Shown: in pieces, positions 45,621 to 57,617 of the stretch
Position numbering within the stretch: the first letter of the stretch is position 1
How the letters are laid out: each line of letters begins with the position of its first letter
Source of the DNA: Adiantum capillus-veneris
Taxonomy: Eukaryota; Streptophyta; Polypodiopsida; Polypodiales; Pteridaceae
Assembly: GCA_014529385.2 (NCBI GenBank)
Contig: CM043962.1
Location: 48,950,098-49,010,097 of the forward strand
Direction of reading: 5' to 3'
Length of the DNA stretch: 60,000 nt
Made by a program: the position numbers and the translations under genes
Notes under the pieces: model-generated
Seen by the model: only the letters and a program-made list of their open reading frames with translations
Databases searched by the model: none
What the model was told of the DNA's origin: nothing

Positions 45621-45652
<32 letters not shown>
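45541..45652. repeat. (GA)n and poly-G block
   Basis: GA tract 45541-45567, G run 45568-45581, GC-rich spacer, GA tract 45621-45652. Confidence 0.95.
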
Positions 45653-45654
<2 letters not shown>

Positions 45655-45767
45655 CAGTACGATAGATAGACTTAAAAAGACTTAAATTTAACAAGCGATA
45701 GACTTGAACGATAGACTTAACAAAAATGGAGGGTTAAAAGGTTAGTGCGTTAAGAAAATTAACAGCG

Positions 45768-45965
<198 letters not shown>

Positions 45966-45967
<2 letters not shown>

Positions 45968-46168
45968 AGGGGGCGGACGGGGGGACAGCGTGCGAGTAGA
46001 GGGCGGGAGTGCAGGGGGCAACGCGGGTGAGTAGAGGACGAGAGCAGGGGCGGGGGTGCAGGGACAGCTCGCGAGCAGGGGGAGGGGCGGGTGCTGGGGA
46101 GCAGAGGGCGGTGGTGCAGGGTCAACGCGCGGACGGGGGGCAGGTGCAGGGGCAGCGGCAACGGGAGA

Positions 46169-46239
<71 letters not shown>

Positions 46240-46662
46240 CAACGGGGGGGGGGGGGGGGAGCGATGGGCGATAGAGTGAGGTGGGGGGGGGGGGGGGGGG
46301 GGGGGGGGGGCGAAAGTGAAAATTTTAAAAGGGGGGGAGATGGGGTGGGTGGGCGATAGACTAAAACTAAACAGTGAACGGACAATAAATACAAAGCTCA
46401 AAGGCTAAAATAATCAACGATAGACAAAAAAAAAAAAAAAGCGGAGGGGACGCGCGATAGACAGGAGGGGGGATTAACCCGCGATAGACAAAAAAGGGGG
46501 GGGGGGCCAGGGCGATGGAGAGAGATGGAGCGGGAGCGCAGGGCAGGCGTAGGGGGGCAGCGCGATGGAGAGAAGGGTAGGTAGCGCGCAACAGCAGGGG
46601 AGCGCGAGGGGCAGGGGTAGCAGGGCGGCAGGCGAGGGGCAGGGGCAGCAGGGCGGCAGAGG

Positions 46663-46697
<35 letters not shown>

Positions 46698-46909
46698 ACG
46701 CAGGGGGCGGACGGGGGGGCAGCGTGCGAGCAGAGGGCGGGAGTGCAGGGGGCAACGCGGGTGAGTAGAGGACGGGAGCAGGGGCGGGGGTGCAGGGACA
46801 GCTCGCGAGCAGGGAGAGGGGCGGGTGTTGGGGAGCAGAGGGCGGTGGTGCAGGGTGAGCGCGCGGGCGGGGAGCAGGTGCAGGGGCAGCGGGAGCGAGA
46901 GAGCAGGGG

Positions 46910-46910
<1 letters not shown>
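45966..46910. repeat. GC-rich 210-bp minisatellite unit, two direct copies
   Basis: 45966-46174 and 46700-46908 are nearly identical G-rich blocks (landmarks GCAGGGGGCGGACGGGGG, AGGGCGGGAGTGCAGGGGGC, AGCTCGCGAGCAGGG), 734 bp apart; each is preceded and followed by a GA tract. Between them lie GA (46172-46237), two G runs (46246-46259, 46284-46309), an A run (46427-46440) and several CGATAGAC motifs. Long frames here are Ser-Leu, Pro or Gly-Arg artefacts. Confidence 0.9.

Positions 46911-46912
<2 letters not shown>

Positions 46913-47005
<93 letters not shown>
46913..47005. repeat. (GA)n microsatellite
   Basis: About 46 GA units. Confidence 0.95.
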
Positions 47006-47007
<2 letters not shown>

Positions 47008-47011
47008 CTGT

Positions 47012-49250
47012 AAACCCTTGGTAGCCGATAGGCAGAGTTTGTATGGGGTGCCCCCGACTTGCTAACGGGCCCCCTACACGTCAAAGGGTCTGTTAATTTT
47101 AACGGGCCTATGAGGGAGCCCCCTTAGCCAAATGTGAATGCTTTTGAGGATGGCTTATTGTTGGTGCTAACAACTAGACGCCGGCGATCAATGTCACAAC
47201 AAAAGGCATTAAGGTGTGAAGATATTGGGAAAATGGATGAGAGTGGATGATACCGGCTTGGTTATGGACAAGATGTACAACGAGTGTAATGGAAATTATC
47301 CTTGATAATTGTACTAGATTGGCCAAGAGGGCCATCCAAGGCAAACAAGCATGAAACTAATGGTAGGTACAGTAAAGGAAGTTGGATTAGAAGTTGAGAA
47401 TTCTAAGAAATGGCAAAGGATGGTTTCAAAGGATGATGCCTAAGGTGAAATATAGTTTTGCATCATAGAGATCTATTAACAAATGGCCCTGCCTGATGGA
47501 CTAGTGGAACCTAGTGGGTGTTGCAAGTTCGAAACATACACTTATTGTTACAAAATTGCACTTTGTCTTGCCTATCTAGAAGAAATAATAGTTCCTCTTT
47601 AAGAAAGGAGCTCATATCAAGAATCAAGGGTAAGATGAATGAAGGTATCTTCATGGATCCTTATTGAGATATGAGAACTCAGAGATGCATTAGTTCCAAA
47701 TAAGAAGGTAAATAGATAAAATTTAACCAAGCAAGGTAAAGGGAGCTACTGATACTAACATGTGGGCTTGTGAAAGTCAAAGGAAGGTGCATAAAAATCT
47801 GAAATCAAATTGCTAAACCAGAGATCTTAGGCTAAGAGTTGACCTCATGGGTGTAGTCCGCTTTATTGAGTTAATGTATATTTTTCTTGCCTTTTTAAAA
47901 AACGTGAGAGAGATTGAAATTGTTGCTAATAAGGCTTTTCAACACAAAGTGCTATGCACCCATACAAATTCATTGGCCAGTATTTGAGAAGTTTACGACT
48001 GCTTTAGCACTTGGGTCTGTGAAATGTAGAACCAATTCTATATATAATTATAGAGGCAAATCAAAGTAGGATCAAGCATTTTGATATATCAGTTACACAC
48101 TTGCTTAAGTTATGGCATGTTGAATGTGGTATTCTTAGTCAGTCCGAAAGGAAAAACAAATCTAATTTAGATGCATATGGATTTAATTACAAGAGAAGAA
48201 AAAGGCAGATTTATGAGGTAGAAAACGTCCATATTGATTTTTGAATTAACTCAAAGGTAAATAGCAAAGTTAGCTTTTTGAAGGATCTCCATTTCCATAA
48301 AGATTGGAGCATGTTGATTTGGGTTTTATGAGGATTTTATTAAACCACATCCAAGCTCAAGTCACTCTCAAGTGACATGCATTTGAAGTAACCACCTTCA
48401 AAAAAACAAAAAAAAAATCATTATCAAATACCCAACGACATTCTTCCAAACTACAAATGTACCTCCAAAAGAAAAAAAAATTTCAAGCTTTAGATTAGAG
48501 AAAAAAAGCATGGCTTCTTTTTACATTTTCCCTTCGTTTATGTATTAGCGTTGCTTATATGGACATATTTTGAAGACTAGAGGCATTTTGGTGGATAGTT
48601 TGTGTTGGTAAGAAGGGTAGATTTTTAAGCTAGAATAGTCATACAAAGTATTTCGGCAAGGTCATTACAAGTTAAACAAGATAGAACGCTTTACCTCTCA
48701 AAGAGCCTACTATAGAATGCCTCAAAGGTTATTATGAATGGGTGATAGATAGATAGATCATGCATGAAGGCCTTTGATAATCGCTTTGTATGGAGTTATC
48801 TGTACATCCAACATAAACCTCCACATCTCTCAAGGAAGGTTGTGAAAAGGTGTAGACATTGGAAACTTGCATAGGTTGATTGTGTGCCTCATTATGTTAT
48901 AAATATGATTTTTAACCACCAAAAATAGGCAACAAAATATTACGTATTTTATGTCTCTTCGGTATAGAAAGAAATAGTTACACGATATCTTCCACAACAT
49001 TGTAAACTAGAATACATTTTGTTTGTGGTTGCTAAAACATGTAACCTTTCCTTTCATAGTTGTAATAGATACTATTCCACGCTTGTCATCCTTTTGGAAA
49101 GTTTCTCTAACACTGGCATAAGCCAAGAAATTGAAAAGCACAAATGAGCAACAGCTAGCTTTCTACCATGCTAATTCTTAGATGGTGTGAGAAACTAAAT
49201 CGTTTTATTGGTCACTTGTACAACACATAAGTAGAACGTATAGTAGTCTC
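47012..49250. other. Anonymous AT-rich sequence
   Basis: No coding signal. AGTTCGAAAC near 47526 resembles a tRNA B box, but no convincing A box precedes it. Confidence 0.5.
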
Positions 49251-49251
49251 C

Positions 49252-49491
49252 AAACTCCATGTGGCAAAGTTTGATTTTCAACCATACATAGCACCATCTT
49301 CACGAAAGACCTGTTTTTCCCATACTATTTTTCTAAGATATATAAGGCAATGTACATTTAGTGCAATCAACAAAACTCCAAAATGCATGTGGCAAAGTTT
49401 GACTGTCAACCATACATAGCACCATCTCCATGTATAAGACATGTTTTTTCCCACACTATTTTACAAAAGTGTATAAAGCAAAAGTACATTA
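49252..49491. repeat. Tandem duplication, about 122-bp period
   Basis: 49252-49367 and 49373-49491 share ATGTGGCAAAGTTTGA, TCAACCATACATAGCACCAT and a TATAARGCAAARTACATT-like end, with about 15% differences by eye. Confidence 0.85.
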
Positions 49492-50174
49492 TTCAGCCAA
49501 AACTATAGTGAGCTATTTATAGATATACTTTCGCCCCTCTACCATAAGAGAGAGCATTCCCTCTTATAGGTTAAGTGGGCAATGAAAACACTGTCAAATA
49601 TTTGTAGGGATATGCATACCAACAAAAATTAGATGAAGGTATTGACCTTATACAACCTACAATATAAGGAACCAAATGTAATCGCAAGTGAGATCATGAA
49701 AATTACTCTTGTTGTCCACATATTTGACAACCATGCAAATCTTTCCAAATGCAAAAACTAACATAACATTATTCTTATTCCTGGGTGTAGACAATGCATC
49801 TATAAGTTTGAAAGCACTAATACTAACGTTACCAACTCCTTAAATAGGGTATGACAAATTACTAGTGAAAATGATGGTAGCTTTTGTAGAGGCAACCTAA
49901 ACAATTGAACAATTTTATTGCAATGCAATGTGATTGATGGCACCACTGTCAAAGGGACACACACACTAATATACATATATACATTGCATGTGTGGATACA
50001 TGTGTTTTTTCTTCACATACAATGTATACCTATATATCTAGATATACATATATATGTATGTATATATACATACATAGATGCATACATATATATGTGTGTG
50101 TGCATGCATGCATGCGCCTTGCGTGTGTTTTCTTACTGTGACTTCTAGCTTGTGCATTAACCTTCTCTCTTAAA

Positions 50175-50180
<6 letters not shown>

Positions 50181-50227
<47 letters not shown>
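50181..50227. repeat. (TC)n microsatellite
   Basis: About 23 TC units. The sequence before it (49960-50110) is rich in ATACATAT and GTGTG. Confidence 0.95.
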
Positions 50228-50230
<3 letters not shown>

Positions 50231-50289
50231 ATGCAATCCCTTTCCATAGCTTCAAGTTCCTACAATTGGTATTCGATATTGTTTTGGGC

Positions 50290-50900
50290 ACTCAACTCAT
50301 TGCGATTAGGACATTTTGTTCTAGCATAATGAGCTATCACAATAAGAGATTGCAATCACCATAGCATAGGAAATATTGTCCAAACAAGGGCCACCCAAGC
50401 TCCATTCTAACAAAGAGATAAGAAAGCTTTGAGTATTATCTTTAAAGCTATGGTTGAAATGCTTTCCACAAGATGCCATGAATGTGGCAATCTAGGGCAT
50501 TTTTGGAAAGGAGTGGTTCACCAAAGATCCTTGGCCTCATTGGGGAAAAATCAATCATCCACCAACCTAGAGCTACTACAAAAACAAGGAAGAGATACCA
50601 AAGGCAAAGACAAACTTCATGTGGTTGAAGATGATCAACGTTCCCATATCCATTTCACATATGAGACGGAGATTGATATTTTGAAGATATCTTTGGGATG
50701 TATGGTTAATTGAGGTTGTTATAGCTTGTCCCTCACTCTTGTCAAGATTGCCTCCAAGGGCCATTGTCGTGATGCAATCTTGATTATCTCGTCATGTGAC
50801 ACTAACAAAGAACTCTAGGAATAGATTGCTAGGGAGGAAAACTTCTTGTGTAGCCCATGAGTTGTAGTCCCTCTCACCTATTTAATGAAACATGTATAGC
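50290..50900 (+). pseudogene. Retrotransposon gag relic with damaged zinc knuckle
   Basis: 50429-50713 encodes CHECGNLGHFWKG (50474-50512), a CCHC zinc knuckle (C-x2-C-x4-H) whose fourth ligand is lost, followed by a KQGRDTKGKDKLHVVEDD linker and sequence that may lead to a protease (SLTLVKIASKGH in another frame). Such knuckles bind element RNA in gag. Upstream frames up to about 50290 are degenerate. No LTR or pol seen nearby. Confidence 0.55.
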
Positions 50901-51030
50901 TCCTAGAGAAAGCCAATAAACCCCAATTTATCAACCTTCACTCCCTTCAATTTTACGTGAAAGAATCCCTCAATCAAGGGAAACTCCAATTTTGCTTCTC
51001 ACTAAAGTGGTGATCTGGTTATTCCATTGC

Positions 51031-51180
51031 ACAAGGTGTTTCTTTCACTTGCGTCTCCTCAACTTGGAACACATTATGAGTAGTCACAACCGTAGTGTGA
51101 ATGGGAACAAGGTTTCTTTCTCTTGTGTCTCCTCAACTTGAACACTTTATGAGTAGTCACAATCGTAGTGTGGATGGGAA
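51031..51180. repeat. Tandem duplication, about 75-bp period
   Basis: Two copies of ACAAGGT...CTCCTCAACTTG...TATGAGTAGTCACAAYCGTA...ATGGGAA, with a few substitutions. A shorter duplication of TTCAACTTATTCATCTAA lies at 51249-51299. Confidence 0.85.
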
Positions 51181-51299
51181 ACTTGTGACTGTACAATCCT
51201 TCATTTTCTTGTCCAACATACCCATATTAAAGTGTGTTGGGGCCTAGTTCAACTTATTCATCTAATTTTAATCGCCGAGTTCAACTTATTCATCTAAAT

Positions 51300-52400
51300 T
51301 TAACTGCCCTTTGCTCTATTGTTGAATTTGATTATTGGGATGCCTCTCTGCTTCACCATAACTCACAAGTTGGCCCTTGCTTGTGACAAATTGTTGAGTG
51401 TGTTCCTATCTCTATGCACAAAGAGTGAGCTATTGTATTATTCTACGAGCTAACCAAGATTAGTGCATATCTTGACCTACTCCATGAGTGCCTTGACTAA
51501 GTGATTAAGATATAATCAAGTTATGATCAATTAATTCATCATGAAAGCCACCCTCATATATCCCCCATAGATGCCAACACTTGCTAAGAGTCCTGAACAC
51601 TATTGACATTGGAACGCGTGTGTCATGGACGAAGTTCACATTTGAGTGCACCCTCTTCAATAAATAGACTTTGGCCAAAAAAGGAGTGAAAATTGCACGA
51701 CCAACTCAACTAGTACAAGAAAGGAAATTTCCATTAAAAAGTCTCAACTAATACTACCACATTATCAAACGCCAAACAGGACCGCAACCTAGTGGCTATC
51801 GAGGTAAGTAATAACCTAGGTGGCGTTCTGTAATTTTTAGTTTAGTCTTATCATTATCTAGGAAAAAGGTCATTTCTCATTGAATGGTTTTGCATTTCTC
51901 TACAAGTGGGTCTACACACTCGTTCAAGAGTCGACTCAAAGCTTGTTAAGAACTTTTCCTTTGTGTGGTTGGTTTCACACTAGATTTTTCATGATACATA
52001 TAGGGTAAAACACCCAGTTGAAAGCCAAGTCCTGTGGCCCCCAATTTTACTAAAGAAAAGCTCCAACTATGAGTCAACAACCATTTAGTGCTTTTGTGGT
52101 TTGCGTGAGTGAGTAAATCTGCACCTCAGATCTTGGGCTCAAGCCCCACTGGCATGCTAGTAGTCCTCGTCATCGAAGGAAGACTCTTGCTTTAGACCTT
52201 TATTTGATAAACATCAATATCCACAAGAAAAATGATGCGCATCCAGATGTATTCTAAATGACAAAATGTTTAGCATTGCATAATTTTGAAAGACAACCCA
52301 TCCAAACCCTATCACGAAGTCTTAATTCACATCAAATAAATAACCAGCTCACACTCATCTGCTTCCAGATCCATTCAGCAGCTTGAGACGCAGACAGAAG
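51300..52400. other. Anonymous sequence
   Basis: No gene or repeat recognised; a (CA)n tract occurs at 52417-52441. Confidence 0.5.
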
Positions 52401-52534
52401 CACGCACGTGGGGAGACACACACACACACACACACACACACTTCAAACGAGCTATTCATTAAAAAGCTTGAAAGACCCGCACGCGAGTGCAATCAACTCC
52501 AAGTGTGGCAAAATTGACTCTCAATCTACTCCAG

Positions 52535-52924
52535 GTCCCCAAAGAGTTGGTCTGACGGTAAGGCTTTGGCCTCTCAACCTACAGGTTGTGGGTTCAAATC
52601 CCCGTTGGGTCACACTCTAGAGGGACACCTTGTGCTCACTTGGATGTTCACGTTGCTAGGGCTCTTGCCCTTGGACACTCGAGTGCATCCTCCCCTCCTG
52701 GGGTGGGTCACCTGAGGAGGAGGTTCCTAGCTGGTTGCTATGAGTTCTCTCCGTCGTACCCAACACGTGGTGCATCAATTAGGTGGCCATGGTGATGCCT
52801 ACGCGTGGCTCTTGCCCGATGGTACGCGGCCCTTGCCTGACCATGTAACATGGCTAATATTTGGAAGGGATAAGCACCCCCCCCCGCTACGGGCCCTTTG
52901 GTATGTCGGGGAGAAAAAAAAATT
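52535..52924 (+). mobile_element. tRNA-derived SINE with target-site duplication
   Basis: Head (52541-52612) is tRNA-like: GAGTTGGTCTGACGGTAAGG holds an A box and GGTTCAAATCC (52591-52601) a B box, in tRNA spacing and ending GGGTCAC. A 300-bp unrelated body follows, then a short A-rich tail (GAGAAAAAAAAA). TACTCCAG flanks both sides (52527-52534 and 52925-52932), an 8-bp target duplication. SINEs are transcribed by RNA polymerase III from these boxes and copied by a partner LINE. It lies in what is probably the 3' untranslated or downstream region of the minus-strand gene that ends at 53246. Confidence 0.85.
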
Positions 52925-53245
52925 TACTCCAGACAAATCTACTTAACATACCACCATAGCCGAAGAACCGATACTGTGAAGTGAAAGCATGCGCAACCCT
53001 GTTCATGTCTATTGCTCACCTCAATTGTTCTTGTCTGTTGAGCTTCAAAATACTCCGTCTTTTCTCACTATACCACAGAAGCAGAACTTACAACATTGTA
53101 AAAGCAAAGAGTGGAGCCCAAAGTAGGTGGGTCTCCTTTCCTGTGCAGCCAGCACTGAAAACGACACTAAGCAAGTACATAGCTGATCAAGAAAATTCTC
53201 TTACAGAAATCCACGTTCTTGCCCATTCAGGCGACCCTGATTGTC

Positions 53246-53365
53246 CTACCAGCCTCTTGAGCTTAGATGTGCAACCACAGCACCTAGAGTATAATCAATG
53301 CTAAGATTCCACTTGTGCGCCAGCTCCTCCCGTGTGGCTTTGTTTAAAAGAAGAGGCTCTGGAAC
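53246..53365 (-). CDS. Terminal exon of an unnamed gene (partial)
   Basis: On the minus strand, TTGTTGCAG (acceptor) is followed by 39 codons and TAG with no frame damage: VPEPLLLNKATREELAHKWN, then LSIDYTLGAVVAHLSSRGW. Composition, length (exactly 40 codons) and splice signal look like a real, constrained last exon. I do not recognise the protein. Upstream exons should lie above 53365; none was identified before 54127, so the intron probably contains the 5.7-kb LTR element. The frame could also be a chance one, but the match of acceptor, frame and stop argues against that. Confidence 0.5.
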   Translation of the reverse strand, partial: VPEPLLLNKATREELAHKWNLSIDYTLGAVVAHLSSRGW

Positions 53366-54127
53366 CTGCAACAACCAGAATGACAAATAAATTAACGTGA
53401 TATGATGTAGGGAGAGAAAACACGATAGACCTCACACTAAATAATTCATAAGAACATTTAAACCATCAGTAAGCATAATGTCTTCTGTAATCATGTGACT
53501 GCACAAGGGGCCATTTTAGCCTTTAAGCTTTAAGATTGCAAAAGATACATTTTTTCCCTTTCTTCCACCATGGATGTGTTTGGCTCAGAGTTTCCGCAAG
53601 TATGTTATTTAAAGCTAATATCCCAGACCCAGCATTTGATAAAATAGATAATACAGTTCCAAACTTTTACATCAAGGTTGCATAAATTCTGCAAATTTAT
53701 CGTTCGAGATGTTCTATTCCGTCCGAGTACGTGTTGGTCATCCAATACCCAGCATATTGGTTGTTTTGACTTTGAAATTCTTGATGGCCAGAAAATTCTA
53801 GCTTCCCTACTTTCGTTTTCGCATGCTGTGGAAGAGTGCCTTCGCTATTATGTTTCTGAGAATCTATCTTCAGCTTACATGCATATATGCACACTGTCTA
53901 TCTGCTCCGTACTTGATGTATTTTATGGTTTAGGATTGAGATTCAGTACTTACAACGTTTCTTTTTGTACTTTATGCATGGTATTTAATGTCTCTATCCA
54001 CCTTGTCTTACAAGAATTATTCCTATTACAATTGATTGATAGAACAATTAGCCCTTCTTGTCTTCGTTCTTTTACTAACAAAGCGAAAATTCAAACAACT
54101 GTTGTGAGGAATTTCAATTTTCAAAAC
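53366..54127. other. Probable intron sequence
   Basis: AT-rich. The 150-codon frame 53678-54130 (+) lacks family resemblance and ends inside the LTR, so it is not taken as a gene. Confidence 0.45.
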
Positions 54128-54132
54128 TGAAG

Positions 54133-55350
54133 TGTCACGTGACACATCCCAACCCTATGTGTCCGTGGGCAAGCTACACCATAACAGGGTTCCCCTCAAG
54201 TCCAGTCAGTTTAGATTAGAAGTGATCTGGCACTTTTGTGAGTCTATTCGTAGACCGTGCATGCCCAGTCACTCAGTGTAGATGCATATCCTCTGGTTGC
54301 ACACTGCATAAGCATAAGCATTTCCATCAGAGTCAGTTTGGGGATTTTTCAAGTGACTTTATCCTATTTTTCCCTATTTTGACATTTTTCACTTATTTAT
54401 TAAGTGACTTTTGTTGGGAACTCAGTAGGGCAAATTGGGTAAGTTAATATATAAGCAAACCCAAGTTAGCACAAAAGGGCAGATGAGAAAGGAGCACAGC
54501 AGGCTACCAAGCAACAGGTGTTCCCTCCCTCTCTCAGCAAGACCCTCTCCAAGCCATCTTGGTGAGGCCACTCCACCATCGCCATCCTCTCACCCTTCCT
54601 TGGCGTTTCTCAAGCATCAGCCATCGCCATCAAAGTCCCCCCTTTCCTGGCGTTTGTTCCCCCTACAAGCAGCCCCATCCTTGGCGTTTTTGGCTCGCCA
54701 AACCCTTGCCATATTCAGCGTTTTGACTCACAGATTTCAGCCAAGTGCAACGTTTTACTAACGCTAGCAATGCTGCCAATTTCAGCGTTTTTCAGCATGG
54801 GAACTACTGCCATAGTCAGAGTTTTTTCAGCCTTCAACAATAGCAGCAAAACGCAGCCTGAACCCGATACATCATCAGCGTTTTTATCATCAGTATGACC
54901 CCTGACAAACCCATCACATTCAGCCATAAAGACAGCAGAAAAACAGTCATTTTCAGCCACCGAACAGCCACGAAATTCAGCCAATAGAAGATCCCAGATT
55001 TCAACCCGAAGTCGTCGTCATCACCATCGTCGTCATCGGCATAGTCCAAGTTGCGTCAGTCCATTGCATACGCATTGTACACCTTTGTGCAATCAAAGTA
55101 GACCACTCTCGCCGACGAGAGTGGGGCCTTCGGAGGAGGGTTTTACAAACTCTCGGGTGTCGTATCTCTCTTCTCTCTTTCTCTCAGTCTCATTCACTTG
55201 CACGCACAATATCCACTCACTTTGTTCGTGATCATAGCACTCTCCATAAGACGGAAGGCTCTCTCCTTCCCTAAGAACTAAATGGAACCTTGAGCAAATA
55301 AAGATCACTAATCTTGAGAAAATACAACATTCATTCCGCTGCAACTTACA
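54133..55350 (+). repeat. 5' LTR of the family 3 element
   Basis: TGTCACGTGACACATCC ... CCGCTGCAACTTACA. Note the palindrome GTCACGTGAC at the start. Contains repeated GCGTTTT motifs (54603-54880) and the hairpin CCACTCTCG-CCGA-CGAGAGTGG at about 55101-55122. Confidence 0.95.
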
Positions 55351-55800
55351 TTGGTACAGAGCTTTGGAAGTGTTCTGCATTACTCAAGGAAAGAACCACA
55401 AGAACCACAAGAATTTTTTTTGCTTGTTGCGGTCGCACGAACCCAAGTTCGCTTGGGCGTGTCGATTCCTAATCGTGTTTTGTTGAAGAGTGACAGGAAT
55501 CCCAAGAAAGAAGGGCTTGTCCAGCCTCCCCTTGTGTCTCTTTTCACTCATTGAGAGCGGACCGTGCACTTAGCGGCCGGCCAATCGACGTGAGGTGGGA
55601 AAAGAAACCTTGGTGTAAGCGCAAGGCCGCCAAGGGGTGCGCCCGCAGAAAAGAGTAGAACTCGGGTGAAGAGAGATCCTTCTCCAACGCGATTTGCAAG
55701 CGAAAGAACACCTCAAGAACCTCAAGATCCCAAGAATCCAAGAACCAAGACCCTCAAGAACCAAGTTCCTTGTGAACTTAAGAACCAAAGATCCTAGTGC
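55351..55800 (+). promoter_or_regulatory. Primer-binding site and untranslated leader
   Basis: TTGGTACAGAGC right after the LTR is an imperfect version of the initiator Met-tRNA complement (TGGTATCAGAGC, one base missing). The 450-base leader is shared with the 14.4-kb copy up to AATCGACGTGAGGTGG and continues with AAGAACC repeats to the gag ATG. Confidence 0.85.
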
Positions 55801-57110
55801 ATGGTCGTCACCCGAAGCGGAATGGATACTTCGCATACAGGTGATGAGCATGAGAGAGGCGACGAAGGATTCTCCCCACCAGGAGATTTTTCCAACCCTC
55901 CCCCTTCGCCATCTAGGCCACGAGTTGTACTAACTCCTATGCAGATGATGGTCAAGTCAATGATGGACATGATGCTGGCACAACAAGAAGCGACTCCCGT
56001 CACTTTGGAAGCGAATCGTGTTGCGTTGGCACAACAAGAAACCAATCGCCTTGCTTTCGAACGCGAGCGCGATGAACGAAATGAACGAAAAGCAGAAAGG
56101 GACGCCGAGCGTGAAGCTCAAAGGGAGCTATGCACTCAAGAATTTATTTCCCACGTGCTAGCCTCGAAGACCGAACCACCCAAAGATCGTGGAAGTTCAT
56201 CAAGTGGCGCAAGCCACGATGCAGATTCCAACCATCTAGTCATAGAGAAGTTGACTTTCAGTAAGTATGACGGTAAGATGGTTTTGCGACAACTAAGAAG
56301 ATAGGAAATAGCAAAGTTTTGACGACAGCTATGTACCTTGCCGGTGATGCCATCAATTGGTACCATGCATGGCAAGAGGCACAGCTAGCCGCGCACCTAG
56401 AGGCAGCCGACGGATTCACGCCCCTTTCCTTCGATTGGGCTGATTTCCAAGACAAGCTCAAGGCGCGGTTTATGCCGCCTCAGTACCTCGCACGATTGAA
56501 GGACGATTGGCGCGCTCTCAAGCAAAACGGTATGCCGGTTATGTCTTTTTCTAATCGTGTTTTGCAGCTAGGTACCCAATTACGCATGTCGGATGATGAA
56601 CGCAAAGAGGCATTCCTTTTTGGATTAGACGACTATATCAAGTTCGATGTAGAAGTCTTCGATCCAATCGATCTCAACAAGGCGGTAGCGATTGCTCTCG
56701 CACAGGAGATGAAGCACAACAAGGGAAAGCCTAAGGAGAACAAGACTTCCACAAGTACCTCGCAGACTTTTCAGAACCCGTAGAACGGTAAGAATGGTAA
56801 GAATGATAACTCTTCTAACCAATCTTCCAACAGTCTCTCATCAAAGAATTCTTCCAATGAATCTAAGGGTAAGGCTAATACAATTGCTAAGCTTACTCCA
56901 GATGAAAAGGTAGCACAAGGAATTGTAGGAGGATACATCACGTCAGAAGAACAAAGCATGTATTCTAAGGAAGGTCGTTGTTTTCATTGTCACATTAAGG
57001 GTCACATAAAAAGAACATGTCCTAAGCTTGAATCGAATGAATCTAAAGAACCCACAGCACCCACTACATCTGTCAATGCAATGAATGATAACACGAGTGT
57101 GCCCTAAGTT
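55801..57110 (+). pseudogene. Family 3 gag, frameshifted
   Basis: Starts MVVTRSGMDTSHTGDEHERG; a charged coiled-coil-like region (AFERERDERNERKAERDAER) follows, then a frameshift near 56300. The gag core is in the second frame: TTAMYLAGDAINWYHAWQEA, FDWADFQDKLKARFMPPQY, DERKEAFLFGLDDYIKF. After one stop (56781-56783) an Asn/Ser-rich linker leads to an intact CCHC zinc knuckle CFHCHIKGHIKRTC (56980-57021). Gag packages element RNA into particles. One frameshift and two stops make this copy defective, though the pattern is well preserved. Confidence 0.88.
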
Positions 57111-57602
57111 TCTCAGGACCCTCCCATTGATGAATCTCTCATTAAATGTTATGGTCGTACGTCGGGGCACCGTTTTGTCATATTGTTTGACCTAGGTAGT
57201 ATGCATGATGTGATCAGTTCCTCTCTTGTTGAGAGAGCCCGCCTCGAAGTTAGTCCGAGATCTCCTATCGAGGTCTCTGGCTTTCGTCCCGGTATGGACG
57301 CTCTCATCACGGAGGAGTGCCTTGATGTGTTGTTTGCAATTCAACAGACTGCCTTCACTAGAAGATTTGTTGTTTCTCCTCTCTCAAGATGTGATATGAT
57401 TTTGGACATTCGATGGTTTCGTGAGACTAACGCTCTCATTGATTTTGAGGCTAACACTTCAACTCTCAATGCCAAAAGTGATTCTCCTACTGTCTTTCAT
57501 GGAGAGGACATTGCTCCTTCTCCATCTCTCATTGCTAATATGCAGGACAAGGTTGAAAGGATTCGGGATAAGGAGATTCTCTCAATCTCTTTTTCTCCAT
57601 AG
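57111..57602 (+). pseudogene. Family 3 aspartic protease domain
   Basis: Same frame as gag after a stop. RTSGHRFVILFDLGSMHDVI (about 57160-57218) is the active-site region, where the catalytic DSG triplet of retroviral-type proteases reads DLG. ISSSLVERARLEV, LDVLFAIQQTAFTRRFVV and CDMILDIRWFRETNALIDFE (the second conserved block, normally ILGxxWL) follow. An active protease would cut the gag precursor; the altered motif makes activity doubtful. Normally RT follows directly; here it does not. Confidence 0.8.
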
Positions 57603-57617
57603 CACGACACATAGAAT

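Noticed and set aside
47500-47540. SINE or tRNA gene near AGTTCGAAAC
   Set aside because: B-box-like word only; A box, acceptor stem and tail not found.
53678-54130. 150-codon plus-strand frame as a gene
   Set aside because: No family resemblance; ends at the LTR border; lies in probable intron sequence.
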